Of a stretch of DNA of 8,385 bases, positions 1-6,209 are shown one piece after another. The stretch comes from M55B120 sp964426155 (GTDB lineage: Bacteria; Actinomycetota; Humimicrobiia; Humimicrobiales; Humimicrobiaceae). The position numbers were made by a program, and so were the translations under genes. Location of the stretch: assembly GCA_964426155.1 (NCBI GenBank), contig CAYROY010000028.1:1-8385 (forward strand), given 5' to 3'. Each line of letters opens with the position of its first letter. The stretch's first letter is position 1. The notes below the pieces were generated by a model. That model ran no database searches, was not told the origin of the DNA, and was given only the letters and a program-made list of their open reading frames with translations.

Positions 1-152
1 AAGTCAGCAGGGTGGCTAAAAAGTATTACCCACTTTCCCTTATAGTCCTTGGGAAAATCAATATCGCCCTGTGTAGTTGTTGCCTTAAAGGACGGGGCAG
101 GCTCTCCTATAAGGGGCATCTTGTATTCTTTTTTCTCTTCTGTCTCTTCCAT
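1..152 (-). CDS. Peroxiredoxin (AhpC/TSA family), N-terminal fragment cut by window edge
   Basis: Only the first 50 codons are present, reading leftward from ATG at 152-150. The visible protein has the N-terminus of a thioredoxin-fold peroxiredoxin: PLIGEPAPSFKATTTQGDI at about residues 13-31, then DYKGKWVILFSHPADF at 36-51. In this family the segment F-S-H-P-A-D-F leads directly into the T-P-V-C-T peroxidatic cysteine motif, so the window ends a few residues before the catalytic Cys and cannot show it. Family knowledge says such enzymes reduce H2O2 and organic peroxides in the cytoplasm using a thiol donor. A strong AGGAGG site (160-165) lies 7 nt before the ATG and inside the last codons of the PerR gene. 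Only 3 bp separate the PerR stop from this start, so the two genes are almost certainly co-transcribed and translationally coupled. The subtype (Prx6-like or AhpC-like) cannot be settled from this fragment. Confidence 0.9.
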   Translation of the reverse strand, partial: MEETEEKKEYKMPLIGEPAPSFKATTTQGDIDFPKDYKGKWVILFSHPAD

Positions 153-155
153 CGG

Positions 156-599
156 TTACCCTCCTTTTGGTTTTTTGTTGTTATTGCGGCATCTGGGACA
201 AATGCCTTTGAAATATACATCTTTCTCAGTTATTTTGAAATCTGCAAGAACATCAGAAGATAGGACGTTTTTATCCACCGGAAAGTCATATATCCTTCCG
301 CATGACTCGCATTTAAAATGGCCGTGCATATGGACATCGCCGTCATATCTTGTCTCATTATCTTCAATTGTTACGACCCTTGCCAGTCCTGATTTCTTGA
401 ATAGATACAGGGTATTATATACAGTAGCTTTCGAAAGGGTGGGTATTTCTCTGACAAGTTCCTTAAATATCTGGTCGACCGTGGGATGATTCCTTCTCCG
501 AATAAGGTATTCTAGTATTTTCATCCTCTGATAAGAAGGCTTTATATCCTTCCCCTTGAGTTTCTCTGCAATACTTTCCATCTTCTGGTCCAGGTTCAA
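156..599 (-). CDS. perR: Fur-family peroxide-responsive repressor, PerR type
   Basis: This 147-residue protein has the usual Fur length and layout. An N-terminal winged helix contains KATVYNTLYLFKKSGL (57-72), and a C-terminal metal-binding dimerisation domain follows. All five ligands of the PerR regulatory Fe/Mn site have counterparts, one position higher than in Bacillus subtilis PerR: H38, D86, H92, H94 and D105. Both structural-zinc CxxC pairs are present (C97/C100 and C134/C137). In PerR, iron-catalysed oxidation of the site histidines releases DNA, which derepresses peroxide defence. The peroxiredoxin gene 3 bp downstream and the perfect PerR box at 615-629 support this role and imply autoregulation. 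The start is uncertain. TTG at 599-597 gives the length closest to B. subtilis PerR but has no Shine-Dalgarno site. ATG at 581-579 (residue 7) would shorten the first helix. A Fur or Zur role is less likely given the operator and partner gene. Confidence 0.93.
   Translation of the reverse strand: MNLDQKMESIAEKLKGKDIKPSYQRMKILEYLIRRRNHPTVDQIFKELVREIPTLSKATVYNTLYLFKKSGLARVVTIEDNETRYDGDVHMHGHFKCESCGRIYDFPVDKNVLSSDVLADFKITEKDVYFKGICPRCRNNNKKPKGG
160..165 (-). promoter_or_regulatory. Shine-Dalgarno site of the peroxiredoxin gene, inside the perR 3' end
   Basis: On the minus strand AGGAGG lies 7 nt before the ATG at 152. It overlaps the last codons of perR, which fits translational coupling of the two genes and fixes the peroxiredoxin start. 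Confidence 0.85.
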
Positions 600-614
600 A
601 CTATAATATACGAA

Positions 615-629
615 TTATAATCATTATAA
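615..629 (-). promoter_or_regulatory. PerR box overlapping the perR-peroxiredoxin promoter
   Basis: TTATAATCATTATAA matches the PerR operator consensus TTATAATNATTATAA at every defined position. It ends 15 bp upstream of the TTG start of perR. On the minus strand it contains or overlaps TATAAT hexamers (628-623 and 619-614) that could serve as the -10 element, so bound PerR would block RNA polymerase. A transcript starting just after the site would have a very short leader. The flanking sequence is extremely AT-rich, which makes -35 assignment unreliable. Binding itself is inferred from the match and the adjacent gene. Confidence 0.85.
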
Positions 630-786
630 ATTAATTAATATTATAATATCATAAAAATTATAAAATTAAAATATTTAAAGGATTAATTTATTCAGCAGTA
701 ATACCTTCAATCATAATTATAGTATTTGAACATCCTGGCAATTTCCTATTTTCTTTATCATCTACCTTTTAGATATCTTCCTTTCA

Positions 787-822
787 ACGGGATTAATGCC
801 CGTCTCAGTCAGATTGCCTGAC
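787..822 (-). terminator. Two adjacent small hairpins at the end of the 805-1362 gene; weak terminator candidate
   Basis: Reading on the minus strand, GTCAG-loop-CTGAC (822-808) spans the end and stop of the membrane-protein gene. ACGGG-CATTAAT-CCCGT (803-787) follows at once. Both stems are perfect 5-bp pairs, and these are the most GC-rich bases in this intergenic stretch. There is no U-tract after the second stem, so this is not a canonical intrinsic terminator. It may stabilise the 3' end or mean nothing. Confidence 0.3.
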
Positions 823-1362
823 CATGCTTATTATCAACTTTATAAATCTTACAAGTATTCCTATACCTATTCCCACAGCAATAAGGATTAACACAACCGT
901 AACTACGGGATTTAAAAGGCCGGATAGATCATTTCCGGGCATCACTGAAAAATCAAATGGAAATATTACAAGTAGCGATATTGCCGATGCCAGGCTAATA
1001 ATATCGATTACTATATGTACTGCCTGCCTGAAGAAATATCTGTCATAGATCATCAGCATAATATAACCGACTATTCCAGCTATCAGTGCTGACATAGCCA
1101 AAGGAAGCCATCTATCAAAGTCCCCGGTCAGAAAAGGATACCGCATCCATGTTCCGCCTACCTTACTGTAAAAAGCAATATAATTATTATAATAATACAA
1201 AAATATTAAAAACATGGTACTGAAGAAAATGGAAAATGCATAACCGGTTATCCTTCCACCCCTTGTCTCTTCAAAATACCGGTCTATATTCTTGCCGGCC
1301 CTATCCATTTTCTCACCGAATTCTTTACCTGCCTTACCGGCCTTACGGGAAAATTCATCCAC
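805..1362 (-). CDS. Four-helix membrane protein; probably the C-terminal part of a frameshifted or frameshift-expressed protein
   Basis: I do not recognise a named family. As read from GTG at 1362 the product has 185 residues. A charged amphipathic N-terminus (1-38, with KEFGEKMDRAG and DRYFEE) is followed by four likely membrane segments at about 40-62, 86-106, 115-137 and 150-178. The GTG start is doubtful. The nearest Shine-Dalgarno-like sequence, GGAGGG (1384-1379), is 16 nt away, too far for normal use. The same frame stays open upstream to a TAA at 1401-1399, adding ten residues (DDLEGKIEDK) after the A8-G run of the preceding gene. The upstream gene (1371-1682) enters this frame by a single -1 shift at that run, and its FG-rich helical pattern continues into this N-terminus. 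The simplest reading is that both parts form one protein of about 292 residues: a cytoplasmic helical region tethered to four membrane helices. Function is unknown. Confidence 0.8.
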   Translation of the reverse strand: MDEFSRKAGKAGKEFGEKMDRAGKNIDRYFEETRGGRITGYAFSIFFSTMFLIFLYYYNNYIAFYSKVGGTWMRYPFLTGDFDRWLPLAMSALIAGIVGYIMLMIYDRYFFRQAVHIVIDIISLASAISLLVIFPFDFSVMPGNDLSGLLNPVVTVVLILIAVGIGIGILVRFIKLIISMVRQSD

Positions 1363-1370
1363 TTTATCTT

Positions 1371-1682
1371 CTATTTTTCCCTCCAGATCATCTTTTTTTT
1401 AGTACTCTCCGCTCCTGTCTTTTCTTTTTCATCCTTAAAATAATCCGAAACGCTATTGCCAAAAGCCATTGCTGCCCTGCCCGCATCCCTGAATTTTTCC
1501 TTCACTTCCTCATCTCTAAACCTGCTACCAAAATGCTTTGCTGATCTTAAAGCGCTATCTCCAAAATCTTTTGCTTTTTTCTTCAACTCCGGGTCGTCAA
1601 ATATCTTTCCAATTGCATCACCGAATTCTTTTACCAGCTCTCCGAAACTTTCAGCGGGAGTTTTTTCTTTTTTATCAGCCAT
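1371..1682 (-). CDS. Charged helical FG-repeat protein; N-terminal partner of the 805-1362 frame
   Basis: The product is a 103-residue, very hydrophilic protein with no signal peptide or membrane helix. It starts at ATG 1682, set by GGAGG (1692-1688) with 5-nt spacing. An upstream in-frame TTG at 1694 overlaps that site and is not a credible start. The sequence is made of related amphipathic helical units: SFGELVKEFGDAIGKIF, then KAKDFGDSALRSAKHFGSRF, then KEKFRDAGRAAMAFGNSVSDYF. Each has small residues plus FG or AG at regular steps, reminiscent of 11-residue amphipathic repeats in LEA or apolipoprotein-like helices. Similar units (RKAGKAGKEFGEKM, DRYFEE) reappear after the frame change. The frame ends with six codons (MIWREK) after the A8-G run, a tail unlike the rest. 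I cannot name the family. A surface-associated or scaffold role on the inner membrane is a guess from the fused form. Confidence 0.8.
   Translation of the reverse strand: MADKKEKTPAESFGELVKEFGDAIGKIFDDPELKKKAKDFGDSALRSAKHFGSRFRDEEVKEKFRDAGRAAMAFGNSVSDYFKDEKEKTGAESTKKKMIWREK
1392..1400 (-). other. A8-G slippery run joining two reading frames; candidate -1 programmed frameshift
   Basis: On the minus strand the zero frame reads ACT AAA AAA AAG ATG and ends at TAG (1373-1371). A one-base backward slip on A-AAA-AAG, the slippery heptamer known from dnaX, resumes as GAT GAT CTG GAG and runs open to 805. The fusion would have 97 + 195 residues. Shine-Dalgarno-like AGGAG (1416-1412) and GGAG (1410-1407) lie 13 and 8 nt before the heptamer. 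In dnaX a similar internal element stimulates slippage. Downstream, GGGAAAA (1381-1375) can pair with TTTTCCC (1353-1347) across a 21-nt loop, but that stem is weak. Alternatives are a real inactivating indel in a homopolymer, a sequencing error, or two separately translated genes. Confidence 0.5.
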
Positions 1683-1687
1683 ATTTA

Positions 1688-1692
1688 CCTCC
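1688..1692 (-). promoter_or_regulatory. Shine-Dalgarno site fixing the start of the 1371-1682 gene
   Basis: GGAGG on the minus strand sits 5 nt before ATG 1682. It rules out the longer TTG reading at 1694, which lies inside it. Confidence 0.8.
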
Positions 1693-1923
1693 AATTAAAT
1701 ATTGCTTTCTGTCAATATGATAATATAAAAAGACCTTTTACAAAATCTCTAGATAATTTAACAGCATCAAAGTTTTTCTTGATTAAAGTTCCCTCCCAAT
1801 TGTATAGAAAAGATTAGCTAATACATGGCTGGACTTAATTACCAGGATACTTATCATCAGCAAAATATATTCTCTCATGTTCTCAATAATAGATATCAAA
1901 CATTACTTTATAAAAATTCTTTC

Positions 1924-1941
1924 TTGATTGGCTTTAATCAA
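1924..1941. repeat. Inverted repeat upstream of the exonuclease III promoter
   Basis: TTGATT and AATCAA are perfect 6-bp arms around the 6-nt loop GGCTTT. The repeat ends 8 bp before the predicted -35. The position suits an operator or activator site, but the arms are short and AT-rich, so chance is possible. It does not match a PerR or LexA consensus that I know. Confidence 0.35.
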
Positions 1942-1949
1942 TATTAAAA

Positions 1950-1977
1950 TTGAAATAAAATCATTTTTTTGTATTAT
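1950..1977 (+). promoter_or_regulatory. Sigma-A-type promoter of exonuclease III
   Basis: TTGAAA (1950-1955) and TATTAT (1972-1977) are separated by 16 bp. Transcription would begin near 1983-1985, only about 8-10 nt before the ATG at 1993, which has no Shine-Dalgarno site. This predicts a nearly leaderless mRNA. Confidence 0.6.
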
Positions 1978-1992
1978 ACATACAGCTTTATT

Positions 1993-2796
1993 ATGGAAAA
2001 TGTCAAACAAAAAACCAGAGTAATAAAAATTGCTTCGTGGAACGTCAATGGCTTGAGGGCTATTAATAAAAAAGGGCTTAAAGATTTCATGGGACAAAAT
2101 TATTTCGATATAGTATGCCTTCAGGAAATCAAAGTTGAAGAGAAAAAAATTACCCATGAACTCCGTAATATAGAGGGATACTCCTCGTATTTTTTTCCAG
2201 CGGTAAGACCTGGATACAGTGGAGTTGCAATCTATTCCAAAATTAAGCCGTTGAACTCAGGAAATGGCTTTGGCATTTCCCGTTTTGATAATGAAGGAAG
2301 GGTATTATGGCTAGAATTTAAAGATTTTATCCTTATTAACACTTATATGCCAAACGGAGGAAGGTTAAAACAAAGACTTCAATACAAGCTTGATTTTTAT
2401 GATTTATTTCTAAAATATTTGGAAACACTTTTAGAAAATGGCATAAATATAATACTCACAGGCGATATCAATACAGCCCACAGGCCCATAGATCTCGCAA
2501 GGCCGAAACAGAATGAGAAAAACACCGGTTTTTTACCTGAAGAAAGGGCCTGGATTGATAAACTTATATCCGCAGGATTTCTGGATGCCTTCCGTTTATT
2601 TAACAACCAGCCCCAACATTATACCTGGTGGGATTACAAAACCCGTTCAAGGGAAAGGAATGTTGGCTGGAGGCTGGATTACTTTTTTATCAGCAGTAAA
2701 CTGGAAAAAAGTATAAAAAACTCCGGGATAATGCCGAATGTTATGGGCTCGGACCACTGTCCTGTTTTTCTTGAAGTCTCCATAAATTGTAAGTAA
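1993..2796 (+). CDS. xth: Exodeoxyribonuclease III / AP endonuclease (Xth/ExoA family)
   Basis: This is a full-length 267-residue member of the EEP (endonuclease/exonuclease/phosphatase) fold. The hallmark motifs are in order: IASWNVNGLRA (N18), CLQEIK (catalytic-metal E45), INTYMPNG (Y118), TGDINTAHRPIDLARP (D158, N160), NVGWRLDYFF (D229) and SDHCPVF (D254-H255 catalytic pair). The family cleaves DNA at abasic sites, removes blocked 3' ends and has 3'-5' exonuclease activity in base-excision repair, including repair of oxidative damage. I chose ATG 1993. An in-frame TTG at 1969 would add eight residues, but it overlaps the predicted promoter. Neither start has a Shine-Dalgarno site, and the promoter position argues for a very short leader. 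The gene is probably monocistronic, with about 240 bp to the next gene. Its place near a PerR operon fits an oxidative-stress theme, although no PerR box precedes it. Confidence 0.95.
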   Translation: MENVKQKTRVIKIASWNVNGLRAINKKGLKDFMGQNYFDIVCLQEIKVEEKKITHELRNIEGYSSYFFPAVRPGYSGVAIYSKIKPLNSGNGFGISRFDNEGRVLWLEFKDFILINTYMPNGGRLKQRLQYKLDFYDLFLKYLETLLENGINIILTGDINTAHRPIDLARPKQNEKNTGFLPEERAWIDKLISAGFLDAFRLFNNQPQHYTWWDYKTRSRERNVGWRLDYFFISSKLEKSIKNSGIMPNVMGSDHCPVFLEVSINCK

Positions 2797-2844
2797 AAGA
2801 TTATTGATCCTCAGAAGTGATAATTTTAAACTTTTATACTAATA

Positions 2845-2859
2845 TTATAATTATTATAT
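2845..2859. promoter_or_regulatory. Second PerR-type operator candidate
   Basis: TTATAATTATTATAT matches the PerR consensus TTATAATNATTATAA at 13 of 14 defined positions; only the last base differs. It lies 49 bp after the exonuclease III stop and about 180 bp before the TTG of the DUF2807 lipoprotein, the only gene it could precede. TATAAT hexamers are embedded in it. The surrounding sequence is extremely AT-rich, which raises the chance of a random near-match. The distance to the gene requires a long 5' leader, or a promoter here that is separate from one nearer the gene. Confidence 0.5.
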
Positions 2860-3025
2860 TATAACTCCAGGAAGGCTTTATTTTGATAAAACCCCTCTTA
2901 GATTTATAAAATATAAAGATATACTAGATATTCAGCATTGTTGCTCTAATATAAGTTTAAATATGAATTTCTTTACTCTTTATTGTTTTTTTAATATTAT
3001 AAATCTGGTTTAATCAACCATCACC

Positions 3026-3032
3026 AGGAGGG
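3026..3032 (+). promoter_or_regulatory. Shine-Dalgarno site fixing a TTG start
   Basis: AGGAGGG lies 5 nt before TTG 3038. It is strong and correctly spaced, so the non-ATG start is credible. TATTAT or TATAAA at 2995-3003 could be the -10 of a nearby promoter, but no good -35 is visible. Confidence 0.8.
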
Positions 3033-3037
3033 ATCAA

Positions 3038-3793
3038 TTGAATAATAGATTAAAGATATTTTCTAAAGCAGTCATATTTTTAATTTTTTGTGCCATAATC
3101 GCATTGCCTGTGACATCATGTATAAGATTTGTGGGCTTTGAAGGCTCCGGCAGTATAAAGAGTGAAGATAGGCCTATCTCTGGAATAAATGGCATCGCAG
3201 TAAGTTCAGGAATGAACCTTTACCTTGAACAGGCAGGTTTTGAGAAAATGACGGTGGAAGCAGAGGATAATATCCTTCCACTTATCGTTGCGGAAGTATC
3301 CGATGGCAACCTAAACGTAAAGTATAAAAGAACCATTTTGGGAGGTATAATTGCCAGAAAACCTGTAAACATTTACCTGACAGTAATAGATCTGGACAAA
3401 ATACACTTATCAAGTGGTTCGAATCTTGAAAGTAGTCTGATTGAAACCGAAAGCCTGGAAATCAACCTGGATAGCGGCTCCCGCGGCAATATACAATTAG
3501 ATGTTCGAGACCTGATTGTAGAGCTATCAAGCGGATCAAACCTTAGTGCTATGGGAACTGCAGAAGAGCAGGATATAAGAATCAGTAGCGGTTCGGCATA
3601 TGAAGCCGAAGACCTTATAAGCAGCACTACAAAGATAAATGCCTCAAGTGGTTCAGCTGCAGCCATAAATACAACTGAGAGCCTGGATGTAAATATTTCC
3701 AGTGGGTCCAGAGTAAGATACTGCGGAAATCCCAGAGTAATTTCAAATATAACTTCCGGCGGGTCCTTAGAGAGCAAATCTGAAGACAAGTAA
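3038..3793 (+). CDS. DUF2807 (head-GIN type) lipoprotein with 19-residue SSGS repeats
   Basis: This 251-residue protein starts at TTG. It has a lipoprotein signal peptide: basic N-terminus, hydrophobic residues 11-24 and lipobox V-T-S-C with Cys28. It should be lipid-anchored on the outer face of the cytoplasmic membrane. The mature part opens with GSGSIKSEDRPISGINGIAVSSGMNLYL, the usual start of the DUF2807 domain. It then shows SSGS-type turns at residues 125, 145, 164, 183, 203, 221 and 240, spacing 18-20, as expected for one turn per coil of a stacked parallel beta-helix. The family is annotated as putative autotransporter adhesin or head-GIN. Its real function is unsettled, and nothing here indicates an autotransporter. 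The gene lies 30 bp upstream of a three-helix membrane protein, probably in the same operon. A PerR-like box stands about 180 bp upstream. Family assignment is confident, function is not. Confidence 0.85.
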   Translation: MNNRLKIFSKAVIFLIFCAIIALPVTSCIRFVGFEGSGSIKSEDRPISGINGIAVSSGMNLYLEQAGFEKMTVEAEDNILPLIVAEVSDGNLNVKYKRTILGGIIARKPVNIYLTVIDLDKIHLSSGSNLESSLIETESLEINLDSGSRGNIQLDVRDLIVELSSGSNLSAMGTAEEQDIRISSGSAYEAEDLISSTTKINASSGSAAAINTTESLDVNISSGSRVRYCGNPRVISNITSGGSLESKSEDK

Positions 3794-3823
3794 AATTAAT
3801 AATATATAAAAGGAGGCAAATCA

Positions 3824-4273
3824 ATGACCGAACAAACAAAGCAGGAGAAAAAAACCGGAGAAAAAGTCGTCGAAGGCCCAAAGATCTATTTCTGGGTAAT
3901 ATCTGTCCTTGCAGCTATAACAACATTTTCAATCTTTGATACGGGAAACCTGCTGGATAGGACCATGCACATAGGACCGGTAGCTGTAGGGCTGCCAAGA
4001 ATAGGATTCCTGAGCGGTGATGGGGGCCTCTGGATATTTTTAGCACTTTATGTAGCAGCCCTGGTTGGCCTATATATAAGAAAAGGCTGGGCAATACCTG
4101 TAGGAAGAGCTGCACTCGTGGTATTAATGGTAGTACTCTTTCCTGTTGGGACGATATTCGGCGCCATCCTGTGGAAGAGGTTTAATGACCCTGTTGCAAA
4201 AAATTACTTAAATTATGGTGCTGGTATTGATAAAGATATAGATAAAAAAGATGAAAATAAAGCAACTAAATAA
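3824..4273 (+). CDS. Small three-helix membrane protein, second gene of the DUF2807 unit
   Basis: This 149-residue protein starts at ATG 3824 behind AGGAGG (3811-3816, 7-nt spacing). Charged tails (1-20 and about 134-149, the latter rich in Lys and Asp) flank three predicted membrane segments at about 21-38, 68-85 and 97-117. After the last helix comes the short juxtamembrane motif LWKRFNDPVAKNYL. I do not recognise a named family. The 30-bp gap to the DUF2807 lipoprotein, with no terminator between them, suggests co-expression and perhaps a physical partnership at the membrane. No catalytic residues or metal-binding motifs are apparent. It is followed by 239 bp without a gene. Confidence 0.8.
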   Translation: MTEQTKQEKKTGEKVVEGPKIYFWVISVLAAITTFSIFDTGNLLDRTMHIGPVAVGLPRIGFLSGDGGLWIFLALYVAALVGLYIRKGWAIPVGRAALVVLMVVLFPVGTIFGAILWKRFNDPVAKNYLNYGAGIDKDIDKKDENKATK

Positions 4274-4361
4274 AATCAGGAGCAGTTAAAATATATAAGG
4301 ATTAAGATTTTATACATGCCATTGCTTCATCCAATAGTAATATTACATCAAAAAATATAAG

Positions 4362-4377
4362 ATAAAAGGTCTTTTAT
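4362..4377. repeat. Short inverted repeat between the three-helix gene and DUF2254
   Basis: ATAAAAG and CTTTTAT are perfect 7-bp arms around GT. A 13-base stretch, TAAAAGGTCTTTT, is shared with the minus strand at 1740-1728, upstream of the FG-repeat gene. The stem is too AT-rich for a terminator. In DNA of this composition a shared 13-mer can arise by chance. The rest of 4274-4512 shows only another short dyad (AACATT-T-AATGTT, 4450-4462) and no gene. Confidence 0.3.
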
Positions 4378-4512
4378 AACCTCCAACCATACTTTTTTCT
4401 AATAAGATTATTGGCTTCATATGAAAATTTACTTAATAACAATATTATAAACATTTAATGTTAAATTCAAATTACTTAAATTTTACAGATATATTTTTAA
4501 CTTATGTAAGAT

Positions 4513-5907
4513 TTGCCTTATAATATCATTGAGCTCTATCAAAGAAAGAAAATAGGTAAAGGCTTGTTAAGAAAGATAATCATTCATTATAGGGAAAGTA
4601 TCTGGTTTCTACCCAGCCTATTTATTTTAGGTGCGATAATATCTGCCATATTAATAACCAGGATAGATATAATCTTCCAGGAGCAGTTTTATATTAATTT
4701 CCCTTTATTTCTTCTTACCAGTGTTGAACTTGCGAGGTCTATTCTGAGTGTAATTGCCACTTCGCTTCTTACCATGACCGCCATAACTTTTTCCACCATT
4801 ATGGTTGTTTTCTCGGTCTATTCTTCCCAGTTTTCACCAAGGACACTGGAGAATATTATTTCTGACAGGCTAACCCAGATTGTGCTGGGTATTTTTATTT
4901 CAGGCTTTACTTATTCCATAGTTTCACTTCTTCTTATTCGTGAAATCGGACCTGGCACAGTTGTACTTTCAGCTGTGTTTGGAATCGGGCTGTCTCTGGT
5001 TTGTATTGGTTATTTTATAAGGTTTATACAATATATTACAGTCTCAATCCAGGTAAATAATCTTATTGAAGAATTAAATGATGAAATTTTTAATACCCTA
5101 AAGAAAAATATAAAAGAAATTGAAGATATTGAAAAAAATGGCAAAGTCTTAACAGGTGTATCCGATGAGATTATAGATATGCAAAAAGATAATCCCTATA
5201 GAATATTTGCTCCAAAGGCTGGCCATATACAACTATTTGATCTAAGGGGGTTAATAAAACTGGCAGCTGAAAATGATTCAATAATCGAGACAATAAAGCG
5301 TGTTGGTGATTATGTTACTGAATCAACACCAATTTTTATTGTCTGGAATATAGATGATGATAAAGAGAAGAAAGAAAAAATCGAATCCAGTATAAAAAAA
5401 TATATTCCAATTGGAAACTATAGAAATACTACCCAGGACATCGATTTTAGCCTTCAGAAACTTGAAGAAATTGCATTAAGAGCAATATCCCCGGGTATAA
5501 ACGACCCAAATACCGCCATACTGTGCATAAGAAATCTGGGCAATATTTTATCAAGAATCTGTAACAATTATACTGGTAAGTTATATTTTTATAATAATGA
5601 TAATAACTTGAGGCTTATTTTAGATAATAAAGACTTTGAAGAGATACTATATTCCACTTTTTACAAGGTACTGAACTTTTCCAGAAACCAGATCTCCATA
5701 CTCTCCTCCATTCTGGAAGCAGTTCTTATTATTTCAGAAAGCAAAAATATTAAACTAAATAAGATATTATTCAGTTTCTCACAATATGCAATCAATGGAT
5801 TCAATAAAGACCTGCTTCAGCCGCACGACATTAAATACCTTAATAATAAATTGAAAAAAATTGCTGAATATTTAGATGTTGAAGAATCTGAAATTTTAAT
5901 AAATTGA
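4513..5907 (+). CDS. DUF2254 family integral membrane protein
   Basis: The protein has 464 residues, about the usual DUF2254 length. An N-terminal membrane domain has segments near 31-50, 64-82, 84-104, 121-143 and 148-170. It includes the family-typical SVYSSQFSPRTL (102-112) and the following IISDRLTQIVLGIF. The cytoplasmic or periplasmic C-terminal half carries the second family signature, ALRAISPGINDP (321-332), followed by NTAILCI. Conserved members are described only as predicted membrane proteins, and the function is unknown. The start is weakly supported. TTG 4513 has no Shine-Dalgarno site. TTG 4564 (residue 18) is an alternative with only a marginal upstream AGG, and either would keep all membrane segments. 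The gene stands alone, with 239 bp before and 348 bp after it, and no clear promoter or terminator. Confidence 0.88.
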   Translation: MPYNIIELYQRKKIGKGLLRKIIIHYRESIWFLPSLFILGAIISAILITRIDIIFQEQFYINFPLFLLTSVELARSILSVIATSLLTMTAITFSTIMVVFSVYSSQFSPRTLENIISDRLTQIVLGIFISGFTYSIVSLLLIREIGPGTVVLSAVFGIGLSLVCIGYFIRFIQYITVSIQVNNLIEELNDEIFNTLKKNIKEIEDIEKNGKVLTGVSDEIIDMQKDNPYRIFAPKAGHIQLFDLRGLIKLAAENDSIIETIKRVGDYVTESTPIFIVWNIDDDKEKKEKIESSIKKYIPIGNYRNTTQDIDFSLQKLEEIALRAISPGINDPNTAILCIRNLGNILSRICNNYTGKLYFYNNDNNLRLILDNKDFEEILYSTFYKVLNFSRNQISILSSILEAVLIISESKNIKLNKILFSFSQYAINGFNKDLLQPHDIKYLNNKLKKIAEYLDVEESEILIN

Positions 5908-6209
5908 TTAACGGACTATCCATTTAAAAACTTTCTATGAATATTTAAACAAAAATTTTAAGCAAAATTCAGGATATTTTATATTTTTTATAGAAGCCTT
6001 TATCCCAGGATATATATAGCGCAAATGTCTTAGATGTGTCCACTGTGTACATTATTCTAACCAAATTACTAAACTTAAATGAAGATATTCTCATACGAAA
6101 AACCAGTTCATAATATTTCAAAGACCCATTTTCAATAATTACTTATACTAAATTGCAATCTTTTAAAACCTGCCCATAATAAATAAGTAGACCCTAAAAG
6201 ATAATATTA

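Larger units (their letters stand above)
1683..1992. other. Divergent intergenic region between the FG-repeat gene and exonuclease III
   Basis: These 310 bases hold no credible gene. The right end contains the exonuclease III promoter (1950-1977) and a short inverted repeat before it (1924-1941). The left end holds the Shine-Dalgarno site of the minus-strand gene. I could not pair a convincing -35 and -10 for that gene. TTGACA occurs on the minus strand at 1715-1710 but has no -10 at proper spacing, and TATTAT at 1725-1720 lacks a good -35. Confidence 0.6.

Noticed and set aside
12..489. Two long plus-strand frames at the left edge
   Set aside because: They are antisense shadows of the perR and peroxiredoxin genes, which have clear family motifs, an operator and a ribosome site on the minus strand.
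638..649. Perfect palindrome ATATTATAATAT near the perR promoter as a separate operator
   Set aside because: A 12-bp AT-only palindrome in a nearly pure AT stretch is weak evidence, and the adjacent PerR box explains regulation better.
711..725. Third PerR-like box upstream of perR
   Set aside because: TCATAATTATAGTAT matches only 10 of the 14 defined positions, a level expected by chance in sequence this AT-rich.
2883..2909. Tiny frame TTG-ATA-AAA-CCC-CTC-TTA-GAT-TTA-TAA behind AGGAAGG as a leader peptide
   Set aside because: Eight codons with a TTG start and no terminator or attenuator structure behind it. The ribosome-site match alone is not enough.
4271..4312. TAAAATC / GATTTTA pairing after the three-helix gene as a terminator
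   Set aside because: A 28-nt loop, a single G-C pair and no U-tract make a stable terminator implausible.
1728..4375. Shared 13-mer TAAAAGGTCTTTT (minus strand 1740-1728; plus strand 4363-4375) as a regulon operator
   Set aside because: With this base composition a few repeated 13-mers are expected in 8 kb. The two copies sit at different distances from their genes and have no matching flanks.
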